A DNA stretch of 64,000 nucleotides from Pseudomonas mucidolens. GTDB lineage: Bacteria; Pseudomonadota; Gammaproteobacteria; Pseudomonadales; Pseudomonadaceae. This document shows positions 31,624 through 39,244 of the stretch, piece after piece. The stretch covers positions 4,960,001-5,024,000 of the forward strand of contig NZ_LT629802.1 in the NCBI RefSeq assembly GCF_900106045.1, read 5' to 3'. Under the pieces are notes generated by a model that saw only the letters and a program-made list of their open reading frames with translations, did not search any database and was not told where the DNA came from. Positions within the stretch are counted from its first letter, which is position 1; the number at the start of each line of letters is the position of its first letter. A program made the position numbers and the translations under genes.

Positions 31624-32244
31624 TCAGACATGCTCCGGGGCGAGGGCGAGCAGGGCGTCGCGGGTTCGGGCGAGGAACAACGCCTTGTCTTCGCCGTCCT
31701 CCAGTTGCAGCGGTGCACCGAAACTGGTTGTGCATAACAACGGCAGCGGCAGCACCCGGCCCTTGGGCATGACCCGATTGAGGTTGGCGATCCACACCGG
31801 GATCAATTGCGCCTGTGGGTAACTTCTGGCCAAGTGATACAGGCCGCTTTTGAAGGGCAGCAAACCGTCTTCCAGATTGCGCGTACCTTCGGGAAAGATG
31901 ATCAGCGAGTCGCCGTTTTCCAGGGCATCGAGCATCGGCTGCAGCGGGTTATCCACAGGGTCTTTGCGCTCGCGATCGATCAACACGCCGTTGAACACCC
32001 GGTTGATGATGTAGCGCCGCAGTGAACTCTTGTTCCAATAATCGGTGCCGGCCACCGGCCGTGTGGTTTTACGCAGGTTCGGCGGCAGGGACGCCCACAG
32101 CAGCACGAAGTCGCCGTGGCTGCTGTGGTTGGCGAAATAGATGCGCTGCGCCGCCTCCGGCGAACAGCCGAGCCACAGGCTGCGGGCGCCGGTGACGGTG
32201 CGGGCCATGGAGGTAATCAGGGTCGCGACCACGGGCTCAAACAT
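31624..32244 (-). CDS. 1-acyl-sn-glycerol-3-phosphate acyltransferase-like protein (PlsC family)
   Basis: The 206-residue product has the acyltransferase motif H(x4)D in NHSSHGDFVLLW (residues about 39-50) and the substrate-binding motif IFPEGTRN. It lacks long membrane helices apart from a short N-terminal stretch. It would acylate a lysophospholipid acceptor. It lies 9 bases after the small membrane protein gene and abuts the CdsA-like gene. A DnaA box (31949-31957) falls inside it. Confidence 0.87.
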   Translation of the reverse strand: MFEPVVATLITSMARTVTGARSLWLGCSPEAAQRIYFANHSSHGDFVLLWASLPPNLRKTTRPVAGTDYWNKSSLRRYIINRVFNGVLIDRERKDPVDNPLQPMLDALENGDSLIIFPEGTRNLEDGLLPFKSGLYHLARSYPQAQLIPVWIANLNRVMPKGRVLPLPLLCTTSFGAPLQLEDGEDKALFLARTRDALLALAPEHV

Positions 32245-32253
32245 AGCAATTCC

Positions 32254-32697
32254 TTATCCGGCAAAAGGCAGCCAAGGGCTGACCAGGATCACGGCCAATG
32301 TCAGCAGGACTTGTGCGCCCAGCAAATAGGCTTGTTTGCGCAACAGTTTCAACGCGCCGCGCCGACGCTCGGTCCAGGGTCGGTTGGCGCGATGTGGCGA
32401 TTGCAGGCCCAGGGTCTGTAGCGTCTGGTCGAGTTCGTCGGTGCGCTCCAGGTCCTTGGCCATCAGCGTAAACAGCTCGGCGTCGAAGGCGACCCGCAGC
32501 GCCCAGTATTTTTGCAGCAGCCCGAGAATAATCATCCACAGGCTGAGCAGCAGGCAGATCGGCGTGATACTGCTCATCAGCAGCTGCAGCAGACCAAACA
32601 GCACCCCAAGCAGGGTCAGGCCTGTGGATAACTGATCCAGTGATCGGCCTCGACGCAGCAGGCTGGCGACGACCTGGAGTTCCATGTCAGCGGGCAT
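32254..32697 (-). CDS. Small membrane protein of the phospholipid operon, function unknown
   Basis: The 147-residue product has three hydrophobic segments: two in tandem (TGLTLLGVLFGLLQLLMSSI and PICLLLSLWMIILGLLQ) and one at the end (LLGAQVLLTLAVILVSPWL). A charged cytoplasmic stretch lies between (ERTDELDQTLQTLG). I chose the ATG at 32697 because gggag lies nine bases upstream; it overlaps the stop of the small remnant before it. No known domain is recognised. The conserved operon position suggests a role with the lipid enzymes. Confidence 0.75.
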   Translation of the reverse strand: MPADMELQVVASLLRRGRSLDQLSTGLTLLGVLFGLLQLLMSSITPICLLLSLWMIILGLLQKYWALRVAFDAELFTLMAKDLERTDELDQTLQTLGLQSPHRANRPWTERRRGALKLLRKQAYLLGAQVLLTLAVILVSPWLPFAG

Positions 32698-32824
32698 AAG
32701 GCAGATCTCCCAACACTTCACGGTGAGCGGGTGCAGGACGACACGGCGCCGTGGCGGGCCAGTGACGGTAGAAAAGCTCCACCCCGTCATGGGTGCTGAA
32801 GGTGTGATCTTGCTGTTCGCGCAT
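32687..32824 (-). pseudogene. 45-codon remnant of an alpha/beta hydrolase (hydrolase-methyltransferase) gene
   Basis: The frame starts MREQQDHTFSTHDGVELFYR and HWP, which I recognise as the start of a large bifunctional alpha/beta hydrolase/SAM-methyltransferase found at this operon position in related pseudomonads. After about 26 codons it shifts to other sequence (CRPAPAHREVLGDLPYAR) and stops, overlapping the next gene's start. The simplest reading is a large internal deletion that kept both ends. A short functional peptide cannot be excluded. Confidence 0.5.
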
Positions 32825-32834
32825 CGCAAAGTCC

Positions 32835-33458
32835 TTATGCAATCGGTGGGCGTTGCTGTGCTTCTTTGAGGCCCTGGCGGACCCGATTGACCAGGGTGTA
32901 AGCGAGCAACGCGGCTACCAGCCACATCACGCCGTCGACCCAACCGCCACCCAACCAGCCCAGCGCCACGCCGGTGGCCAGCACGCCGAGAACAAAGGCC
33001 CGATCGCTCTTGCCCATCGGGCCGTCATAGCGCCGTGAAGCGCCGACCATTGGCCCGAGTACTCCAGCATATTCGCTGAACACCGCCAGCAGGGCCACCA
33101 GTAATACCGGCACCAGGCTCGCGCCCGGGATCAACGCAAACGGCAGAATCAACGCGCTGTCGGCGATCACGTCACAGAGTTCATTGAGGTAAGCGCCGAG
33201 GCGCGATTGCTGGCCAAATTCGCGGGCGAGCATGCCGTCGATGGCATTCAGGCCCATGCGCAGGATCATCCACAGGGGAATCAGCGCGAATAACCAGGTG
33301 TGTTGGGCAAAACCTGCGATCAGCAGGCCCACCAGCACGGAGATGACCCCGGCCAGCACGGTGATCTGGTTGGCGGTGGTGCCGTTGTCGTACAGACGTT
33401 GGACCAAGGGCCGCAGCAAGTTTTGAAAACGCGGCTTGAGCTGATAGATCGAAATCAT
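32835..33458 (-). CDS. CDP-alcohol phosphatidyltransferase family protein
   Basis: The 207-residue product begins MISIYQLKPRFQNLLRPLV and has about six membrane helices. The family motif is D(x2)DG(x2)AR(x8)G(x3)D(x3)D; here it reads N-A-I-DG-ML-AR, then eight residues, G-AYL-N-ELC-D. Two of the four Asp positions are therefore Asn. Whether this is a subfamily trait or a change is unclear. It would transfer a phosphoalcohol onto CDP-diacylglycerol and is the first gene of the leftward lipid unit. The ATG at 33458 was preferred over a 24-codon N-terminal extension. Confidence 0.85.
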   Translation of the reverse strand: MISIYQLKPRFQNLLRPLVQRLYDNGTTANQITVLAGVISVLVGLLIAGFAQHTWLFALIPLWMILRMGLNAIDGMLAREFGQQSRLGAYLNELCDVIADSALILPFALIPGASLVPVLLVALLAVFSEYAGVLGPMVGASRRYDGPMGKSDRAFVLGVLATGVALGWLGGGWVDGVMWLVAALLAYTLVNRVRQGLKEAQQRPPIA

Positions 33459-33624
33459 GAGGGTGACGCTTCCTTGTCTGTTAACCCGCGAATAACTGTC
33501 CGAAGTGTGCCGATTTATCCTGGCCCGCACGAGTGATGGCGCGTGTTTATGTTGGGTAACGCCGGGTGTTTGCTGAAGTTTGAGGAGCCTCTATTGAAAC
33601 TGGAAGAATAATTTCTGACGACGT

Positions 33625-33652
33625 TGTAACGCTCATCGGGGACCTCACTCTA
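33625..33652 (+). promoter_or_regulatory. Possible ECF-sigma promoter upstream of the bufferin operon
   Basis: TGTAACG (33625-33631) resembles an ECF -35 element; ACTCTA (33647-33652) lies 15 bases further on. Bufferin operons are often under ECF sigma factors, but the -10 match is weak. Confidence 0.3.
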
Positions 33653-33717
33653 GTGCTGTGTCGGGACTGAACAAAGGGTTCAGCCGACACCCCTATCGAT
33701 CTATGAGGACTACAACC

Positions 33718-33972
33718 ATGAACATCAAGAACGCCGTTTCCGGTGCCGCCCTGGCAATCGCTGCCGCCACGATGTTTGCAGGTGTCGCGACCCAGGCCCA
33801 AGCTGCTGCTGAAGCGCAGGTGCATTGTTACGGCGTGACCTCCTGCAAAGGCATGAACGATTGCAAGACCGCTGAAAACGCTTGCAAAGGCCAGTCTGTC
33901 TGCAAGGGCCACGGCTTCAAGGCGATGACCAAGGCAGCCTGCGACGCCGCTGGCGGTAAAGTCGGCGAGTAA
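33718..33972 (+). CDS. bufA: Bufferin-type periplasmic metallophore precursor (DUF2282-like)
   Basis: The 84-residue product has a signal peptide ending near residue 30 (ATQAQAA) and a mature part with six cysteines (Cys37, 43, 49, 56, 62, 75). Spacing follows CYGVTSCKG and CKGQSVCKGHGF, as in bufferins, ribosomally made copper-binding peptides whose Cys residues are oxidised to heterocycles by the DUF692 enzyme encoded next door. The ATG at 33718 follows gagg by ten bases; a longer frame from 33658 would destroy the signal peptide. Its likely role is to bind excess copper in the periplasm. Confidence 0.85.
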   Translation: MNIKNAVSGAALAIAAATMFAGVATQAQAAAEAQVHCYGVTSCKGMNDCKTAENACKGQSVCKGHGFKAMTKAACDAAGGKVGE

Positions 33973-34035
33973 TGGCGAAGACTTGATCTCGCAGCGGTGT
34001 GCACGCCGCTGCGAACACCGGCCCTGGAGTTCGTC

Positions 34036-34881
34036 ATGTCTGCATCGGTACCTTGCCTGGGCTACGGCCTGGGATTACGCAGTGCTTATTACCAGGAGAT
34101 CATCGAGCAGTCGCCGGCCGTGGACTGGTTTGAAATAGTCTCCGAGAATTATCTGGTGCAAGGCGGCAAAGCCTTGTACTACCTGGACGCCATCGCCGAG
34201 CGTTACCCGTTGGTGATGCATGGCGTGTCCTTGTCTATCGGTGGGCCACATGCGCTGGACATGGGCTACCTCAAGCAACTCAAGCGACTGGCTGACCGGA
34301 TCAACCCGGCCTGGGTGTCAGATCACCTGTGCTGGAGCCGTGGCAACGCGCATCAGTTGCATGATCTGCTGCCATTGCCCTACACAGAAGAAAGCCTTTA
34401 TCACGTTGCCGCCCGCGTGTCGCAGGTGCAAGAGGTGCTGCAGCGGCCACTGGTGCTGGAAAACGTCTCCAGTTATGTGCGCGCCAAGGCCGATCAATTC
34501 ACCGAGTGGGAATTCCTCAGTGCCTTGAGCCGCCTCAGCGGCTGTGAGCTGCTATTGGACGTGAACAACGTGTACGTCAGCGCGCGCAACCATGGCTTCG
34601 ATGCCTGGACCTTCATTCGCGACTTGCCGCCCCAGAGCATCCGCCAACTGCACTTGGCCGGGCATAGGGATTACGGCGACTACGTGGTCGATACCCATGA
34701 TCAGCCGGTGTGCGATCCGGTGTGGACGCTTTATCAACAGACGCTGGAGCACGTGGGACCGGTGGCGACGTTGCTGGAGCGCGATGATCATTTCCCGCCG
34801 TTTGCCGAACTGCTCGACGAGTTGGCCAAGGCCCGTGAACTCGGCGCCATGGCATTGGCGCGGAGGTCGCTATGCGCCTGA
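34036..34881 (+). CDS. bufB: DUF692 (MNIO-type) peptide-modifying oxidase BufB
   Basis: The 281-residue TIM-barrel product belongs to DUF692, the multinuclear non-heme iron oxidases that modify RiPP precursors. Conserved stretches are MHGVSLSIGG, WVSDHLCWSR, LENVSSYV, LLLDVNNVYVSARNHGFD and HLAGHRDYGD, which hold the metal-binding His, Asp and Glu residues. The ATG at 34036 follows ggag by six bases. It overlaps bufC by ten bases and probably converts cysteines of the BufA peptide to thiooxazole-type heterocycles, a role known from related operons. Confidence 0.9.
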   Translation: MSASVPCLGYGLGLRSAYYQEIIEQSPAVDWFEIVSENYLVQGGKALYYLDAIAERYPLVMHGVSLSIGGPHALDMGYLKQLKRLADRINPAWVSDHLCWSRGNAHQLHDLLPLPYTEESLYHVAARVSQVQEVLQRPLVLENVSSYVRAKADQFTEWEFLSALSRLSGCELLLDVNNVYVSARNHGFDAWTFIRDLPPQSIRQLHLAGHRDYGDYVVDTHDQPVCDPVWTLYQQTLEHVGPVATLLERDDHFPPFAELLDELAKARELGAMALARRSLCA

Positions 34882-35660
34882 TCGATTGGCAGTTGGCGTT
34901 CGAGCAGCATCTGATGACAGAGCACGGCGCCGCGGATAAGGGTTTCAGCGCGAGCTTGATCGGTGGTCCAAGTCTGGATGTCGACACCGGGCTGGCGATT
35001 TATCACAACGCCTATAAGGCCCGCTTGCTGGAGGTGATGCAGGGGGATTTTCCGGCAGTACGGCACTGGCTGGGGGACGAAGCGTTTGCGGCGCTGGTGC
35101 AGGCCTACGTGCACCGCTATCCCTCCGAACATTTCAGCTTGCGCTGGTTGGGGCAGCGCTTTGCAGGCTTTCTCGCTGACTATCTGATCGCGGAGCAAAG
35201 TGCCCCATTGGTGGAGCTTGCACGGCTGGAGTGGGCGTTTACCCTGGCGTTCGATGCGCTGCCATGCCAGCCGCTGACACTCGCCGACATGGCCGGGCTG
35301 GCGCCTGAGGCGTGGCCAGGGCTCAAGGTGCAGCGGACGCCCTCGGTGCAGTCGCTGACGTGTCGTTTCAACAGCTTGGCAATCTGGCGTTCATTCAAGG
35401 ATCAGGTGGATTTTCCCGGCAGCCACCCGTTGGCGCTGACCGAAGTCTGCCTGGTCTGGCGTGACCAACAGGTCTGCCGCTACCGCAGCCTGGAACCCGC
35501 GGAGGCATACGCGCTGGTCGGAATGCTCGACAGCGCTTGGACGTTTTCAGAACTGTGCGCCGAATTGGCAGTCACTCATCAGGAGGGCGCGCCGCTGCAA
35601 GCTGCTACCTGGCTGAAACAATGGGTCCAGGACGGCTTGCTGCAACGTCGAGCATCTTAG
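34872..35660 (+). CDS. bufC: DUF2063-family RiPP-partner protein BufC
   Basis: The 262-residue product has the DUF2063 pattern: LAIYHNAYKARLLEVMQGDFPAVRHWLGDEAFAALVQAY, HFSLRWLGQRFAGFL, then a variable second half. In bufferin and methanobactin-type operons such proteins deliver the precursor peptide to the DUF692 enzyme. Its start lies inside the end of bufB, which indicates coupled translation. The DoxX gene that often completes such operons is not adjacent. Confidence 0.88.
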   Translation: MRLIDWQLAFEQHLMTEHGAADKGFSASLIGGPSLDVDTGLAIYHNAYKARLLEVMQGDFPAVRHWLGDEAFAALVQAYVHRYPSEHFSLRWLGQRFAGFLADYLIAEQSAPLVELARLEWAFTLAFDALPCQPLTLADMAGLAPEAWPGLKVQRTPSVQSLTCRFNSLAIWRSFKDQVDFPGSHPLALTEVCLVWRDQQVCRYRSLEPAEAYALVGMLDSAWTFSELCAELAVTHQEGAPLQAATWLKQWVQDGLLQRRAS

Positions 35661-35746
35661 AAAATTTCTATCAGATCGATAGCCAGCTACTTTTCTGCGG
35701 ATGGTCTACCCTCATTTTCAGGTGTCTGAAACAAGGGGGACTACTC

Positions 35747-36931
35747 ATGCTCGCGCAACTTCCACCGGCCTTACAGAATCTACAGCTTCCGCTGCGTCTG
35801 CGACTCTGGGACGGCCATGAATTCAATCTGGGTCCGGAGCCCAGTGTCACGATTGTGGTCAAGGATCCGGTGATGGTCACGCAACTGACCCATCCCACGC
35901 TCAATTCATTGGGCACTGCCTTCGTCGAGGGCAAACTGGAGCTGGAAGGCTCTATCACCGAAGTGATCCGGGTGTGTGACGAACTGAGTCATGCGCTGGT
36001 CGAGGACGATGATGACAAACATCCGGTTCGATCAATCCATGACAAGGCCACGGACGCAGCGGCCATTTCCTACCATTACGACCTGTCGAACGAGTTTTAC
36101 CAGCTCTGGCTGGACCGTGACATGGCTTATTCCTGTGGTTATTTCGAAACCGGCAGTGAATCCCTCGATCAGGCCCAACAAGACAAATTCCGCCATCTGT
36201 GCCGCAAATTGCGGTTGCAGCCGGGGGAGTATCTGCTGGATGTCGGGTGCGGTTGGGGCGGGCTGGCGCGCTATGCCGCGCGGGAGTTTGGGGTGAAAGT
36301 CCTGGGCATCACGCTGAGCAAGGAACAACTGGCCTTGGCCAAGGAACGGGTGATTGCCGAAGGTCTTGAGGATCAGGTGGAGCTGAAACTGCTCGACTAC
36401 CGCGACCTGCCCCAGGATGGGCGATTCGACAAGGTGGTCAGCGTAGGTATGTTTGAACACGTGGGTCACGCCAATCTGGCGCAGTACTGCAAGACCTTGT
36501 TCGGCGCGGTACGCGAAGGCGGGTTGGTGCTCAACCATGGGATCACTGCCAAACACACCGATGGCCGTCCGGTGGGACGTGGTGCCGGTGAGTTTATCGA
36601 GCGTTACGTGTTCCCCAACGGCGAGTTGCCGCACCTGGTGATGATCAGCGCCGAGATCAGCGAAGTGGGCCTGGAAGTGGTCGACGTGGAAAGCCTGCGC
36701 CTGCATTACGCGCGCACCCTGGACCATTGGAGCGAGCGCCTGGAAGACAATTTGGAAACGGCGGCGAAGTTGGTGCCGGAGCAAGCCTTGCGTATCTGGC
36801 GCCTATACCTGGCTGGGTGTGCGTATGCCTTTGCCAGGGGCTGGATCAATTTGCATCAGATCCTGGCGGTCAAGCCCCATGCCGATGGCAGCCATGAGTT
36901 GCCGTGGACGCGAGAAGACCTCTACCGTTGA
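35747..36931 (+). CDS. cfaB: Cyclopropane-fatty-acyl-phospholipid synthase CfaB
   Basis: This SAM-dependent enzyme adds a methylene bridge to unsaturated acyl chains of membrane lipids, usually in stationary phase. The 394-residue product has the SAM-binding motif LLDVGCGWGGLARYAA and the conserved FEHVGHANL and RYVFPNGELPH segments. The ATG at 35747 gives the known Pseudomonas start MLAQLPPALQNLQLP. The 86-base upstream gap contains gtctaccct, which could be a RpoS-type -10, but this is weak. A REP palindrome follows the stop. Confidence 0.96.
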   Translation: MLAQLPPALQNLQLPLRLRLWDGHEFNLGPEPSVTIVVKDPVMVTQLTHPTLNSLGTAFVEGKLELEGSITEVIRVCDELSHALVEDDDDKHPVRSIHDKATDAAAISYHYDLSNEFYQLWLDRDMAYSCGYFETGSESLDQAQQDKFRHLCRKLRLQPGEYLLDVGCGWGGLARYAAREFGVKVLGITLSKEQLALAKERVIAEGLEDQVELKLLDYRDLPQDGRFDKVVSVGMFEHVGHANLAQYCKTLFGAVREGGLVLNHGITAKHTDGRPVGRGAGEFIERYVFPNGELPHLVMISAEISEVGLEVVDVESLRLHYARTLDHWSERLEDNLETAAKLVPEQALRIWRLYLAGCAYAFARGWINLHQILAVKPHADGSHELPWTREDLYR

Positions 36932-36953
36932 GATCTCAGAGGGTGGCGGCTTG

Positions 36954-36981
36954 TGTGGGAGCGAGCAAGCCCGCTCCCACA
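36954..36981. repeat. REP palindrome between cfaB and cls
   Basis: tgtgggagcg pairs with cgctcccaca around agcaagcc, one copy of the fluorescens-type REP sequence. It sits 22 bases after cfaB and before the convergent cls gene, and may end both transcripts. Confidence 0.75.
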
Positions 36982-36996
36982 TTTCGGTGGCGCAAC

Positions 36997-38436
36997 TTAT
37001 AGGATCGGGGAAATCAACCGTGCGACCCGCATGCCCAGTTGTTGCAGGCGGCGGGGCTGGCGGCTTTCTTCCTGGCTGGTTTCATGCGACTGGGCGAAGT
37101 CATCCAGCAGCATCTGCTCTACTTCGCTGGCAAAGGCCTGATCCACGGTCAACAGCATCACTTCAAAATTGAGCCGGAATGAACGGTTGTCCAGGTTCGC
37201 ACTGCCGATGGCGCTGATTTCGCTGTCCACCAACACCACTTTCTGATGCAAAAAACCGGGTGTGTAGCGGAACACCCGTACGCCCGCGTGCATCGCTTCG
37301 ATCGCATACAGGCTGGATGCGGCGTAGACAATGCGGTGGTCGGCGCGGGAGGGCAGCAGCAGGCGCACATCAACGCCACGTAACACCGCGAGCCTCAGCG
37401 CGGCGAATACGGCTTCATCCGGAACGAAGTACGGGCTGGTGATCCATACGCGTTCGGTCGCCGCATGAATGGCCTCGACAAAGAACAGCGAGCAGGTTTC
37501 GTACGCGTCAGCCGGACCGCTGGCCAGCAACTGGCAGAGCACGCCGTCATCGGCATAGGTGTCGGGCAAGATCAGCGGCGGCAGTTCACGTGCGGCCCAG
37601 AACCAGTCTTCGGCAAACGACTCTTGCAAGCAGGCCACCACCGGGCCGCTGACGTGCACATGGGTGTCACGCCAGGGGGCGAGTGGCGGTTTCTTGCCCA
37701 GGTATTCATCGCCCACGTTATGCCCACCGACAAACCCGCTGACGCCGTCCACCACGACAATCTTGCGATGGTTGCGGAAGTTCACCTGAAAGCGATTGAG
37801 CCAGCCGCTGCGGGTAGCAAAGGCCTTGATCTGTACCCCGGCATCGCGCAGAGACTGCACATAGCTGTGGGGCAGGGAGTGGCTGCCGATGCGGTCGTAC
37901 AGGACGTAGATGGCCACACCTTCGGCGGCTTTTTCCTTGAGCAAGGTGGCCAGTTGTTGCCCGAGTTCATCGTCATGGATGATAAAAAACTGAATCAGCA
38001 CCGCCGTCTTTGCCGAGCGGATGGCCTCGAAAATCGCGTTGAACGTGGCGTCGCCATTCACCAGCAAACGCACCTGATTGTTGGCCAGGCACGGCATGCG
38101 TCCCAGCTTGGGCATGGCGCGCAGGGACGCGTAGGCGAGGGAGTTGCGCGCGGCCAGGGCTTCTTCGACCCAAGGCCGCCAGTTCAGCTCGGTAATTGCC
38201 TTGCGCATTTCCTGATTGGCCTGGCGGCGGGCCTGGATGTAAGCGTCAAAGGTGCTGCGGCCAAAGATCAGGTAAGGAATCAGCGTCAGGTAGGGCATAA
38301 ACATCAACGACAGCGCCCAGGCAATCGAGCCTTGAGCGGTCCGGACGGTCAGCACTGCATGAATGGCGGCCAGGGAGCCGAGAAAGTGCAGGGTTGCGAT
38401 CACGTAGCCAAGCAGGTGCGGGCCAAAGAAATCCAT
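36997..38436 (-). CDS. clsA: Cardiolipin synthase ClsA
   Basis: The enzyme condenses two phosphatidylglycerols into cardiolipin. The 479-residue product begins [14 protein letters not shown] with two N-terminal membrane helices. Two phospholipase-D HKD motifs are present: [10 protein letters not shown] near residue 223 (HxKxxxxD) and [23 protein letters not shown] near 401. The start at 38436 matches the usual length; an extension from 38457 (seven codons) is less likely. It is convergent with cfaB. Confidence 0.95.
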   Translation of the reverse strand: MDFFGPHLLGYVIATLHFLGSLAAIHAVLTVRTAQGSIAWALSLMFMPYLTLIPYLIFGRSTFDAYIQARRQANQEMRKAITELNWRPWVEEALAARNSLAYASLRAMPKLGRMPCLANNQVRLLVNGDATFNAIFEAIRSAKTAVLIQFFIIHDDELGQQLATLLKEKAAEGVAIYVLYDRIGSHSLPHSYVQSLRDAGVQIKAFATRSGWLNRFQVNFRNHRKIVVVDGVSGFVGGHNVGDEYLGKKPPLAPWRDTHVHVSGPVVACLQESFAEDWFWAARELPPLILPDTYADDGVLCQLLASGPADAYETCSLFFVEAIHAATERVWITSPYFVPDEAVFAALRLAVLRGVDVRLLLPSRADHRIVYAASSLYAIEAMHAGVRVFRYTPGFLHQKVVLVDSEISAIGSANLDNRSFRLNFEVMLLTVDQAFASEVEQMLLDDFAQSHETSQEESRQPRRLQQLGMRVARLISPIL

Positions 38437-38566
38437 GGACGACGTTACTCCTGACAATCCAATGCTTAACAGACCATGTTCGGCGGGGAAAGTCGCTATT
38501 TTATTCGCCGTGCAACACTCGCGGCTTTACGACGTCTAACGCCGACAATTATCCAGGAGTTACCCG

Positions 38567-39088
38567 ATGAATGCTCGTCTGCTTGGTTTGGCCATGGTTG
38601 TTGGTTTGACGCTGCCCGTGGCGGCGCAGGCGCAGATGTTGGCGCCGGGCTTGTGGGAATTGACCACCAGCAATATGAAAGTCGATAACCAGAGCTTGCC
38701 GGATCTGTCGCTGATCCTCGGTCAACTGAAGCAACAGATGACCCCGGAACAGCGAGCGATGCTGGAAAAACAAGGCATCACCATGGCCGGAAAAGGCGTC
38801 CAGGTGTGCCTGACACCGGCCCAAGTGGCGTCCGATTCGATCCCGCTGACCGACCCGCAGTCGGGTTGTAAGCAGGAAGTGACGGATAAAACCGGCAACC
38901 AGTGGAAATTCCGCTTCAGTTGCCCGAAAGCCCAAGGGACCGGTGTGGCGACGTTCCAGAGCCAGAAAGCTTTCACCACCACGGTCAACGGCACGTTCAA
39001 TGCCACAGGCGTACAGCAGAATGGCAGCCTGGATACTCATGCCCAGTGGTTGGGCAGCGATTGTGGAACCGTCAAGCCAAGAGCCTGA
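38567..39088 (+). CDS. DUF3617 domain-containing exported protein
   Basis: The 173-residue product has a signal peptide (MNARLLGLAMVVGLTLPVAAQA). The DUF3617 body follows, with ApGLWELTTSNMKV near the start and the paired Cys of VCLTP and the FSC motif later (KFRFSCPKAQGT). The family is periplasmic and of unknown function. A terminator embedded in a REP doublet follows. Confidence 0.85.
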   Translation: MNARLLGLAMVVGLTLPVAAQAQMLAPGLWELTTSNMKVDNQSLPDLSLILGQLKQQMTPEQRAMLEKQGITMAGKGVQVCLTPAQVASDSIPLTDPQSGCKQEVTDKTGNQWKFRFSCPKAQGTGVATFQSQKAFTTTVNGTFNATGVQQNGSLDTHAQWLGSDCGTVKPRA

Positions 39089-39101
39089 TAAACCCTCTTC
39101 G

Positions 39102-39201
39102 TGTAGGAGCGAGCTTGCTCGCGAAGAACGTTAACGATGACGCCGGGAGTCTGGTACCCCGAGGCGTCCTCGGTTTTTTTGCGAGCAAGCTTGCTGCTAC
39201 A
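39102..39201. repeat. REP doublet after the DUF3617 gene
   Basis: tgtaggagcgagcttgctcg (39102-39121) has its imperfect reverse complement at 39181-39201. The 60 bases between contain a hairpin with a seven-T run. Confidence 0.75.
39159..39180 (+). terminator. Terminator of the DUF3617 gene
   Basis: ccgagg (39159-39164) pairs with cctcgg (39168-39173) and is followed by seven T residues. It lies between the arms of the REP doublet. Confidence 0.75.
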
Positions 39202-39244
39202 GAGAGCTGCCTCGGCGTGTGATCTTGATCCTGCGCCCCGTCAA

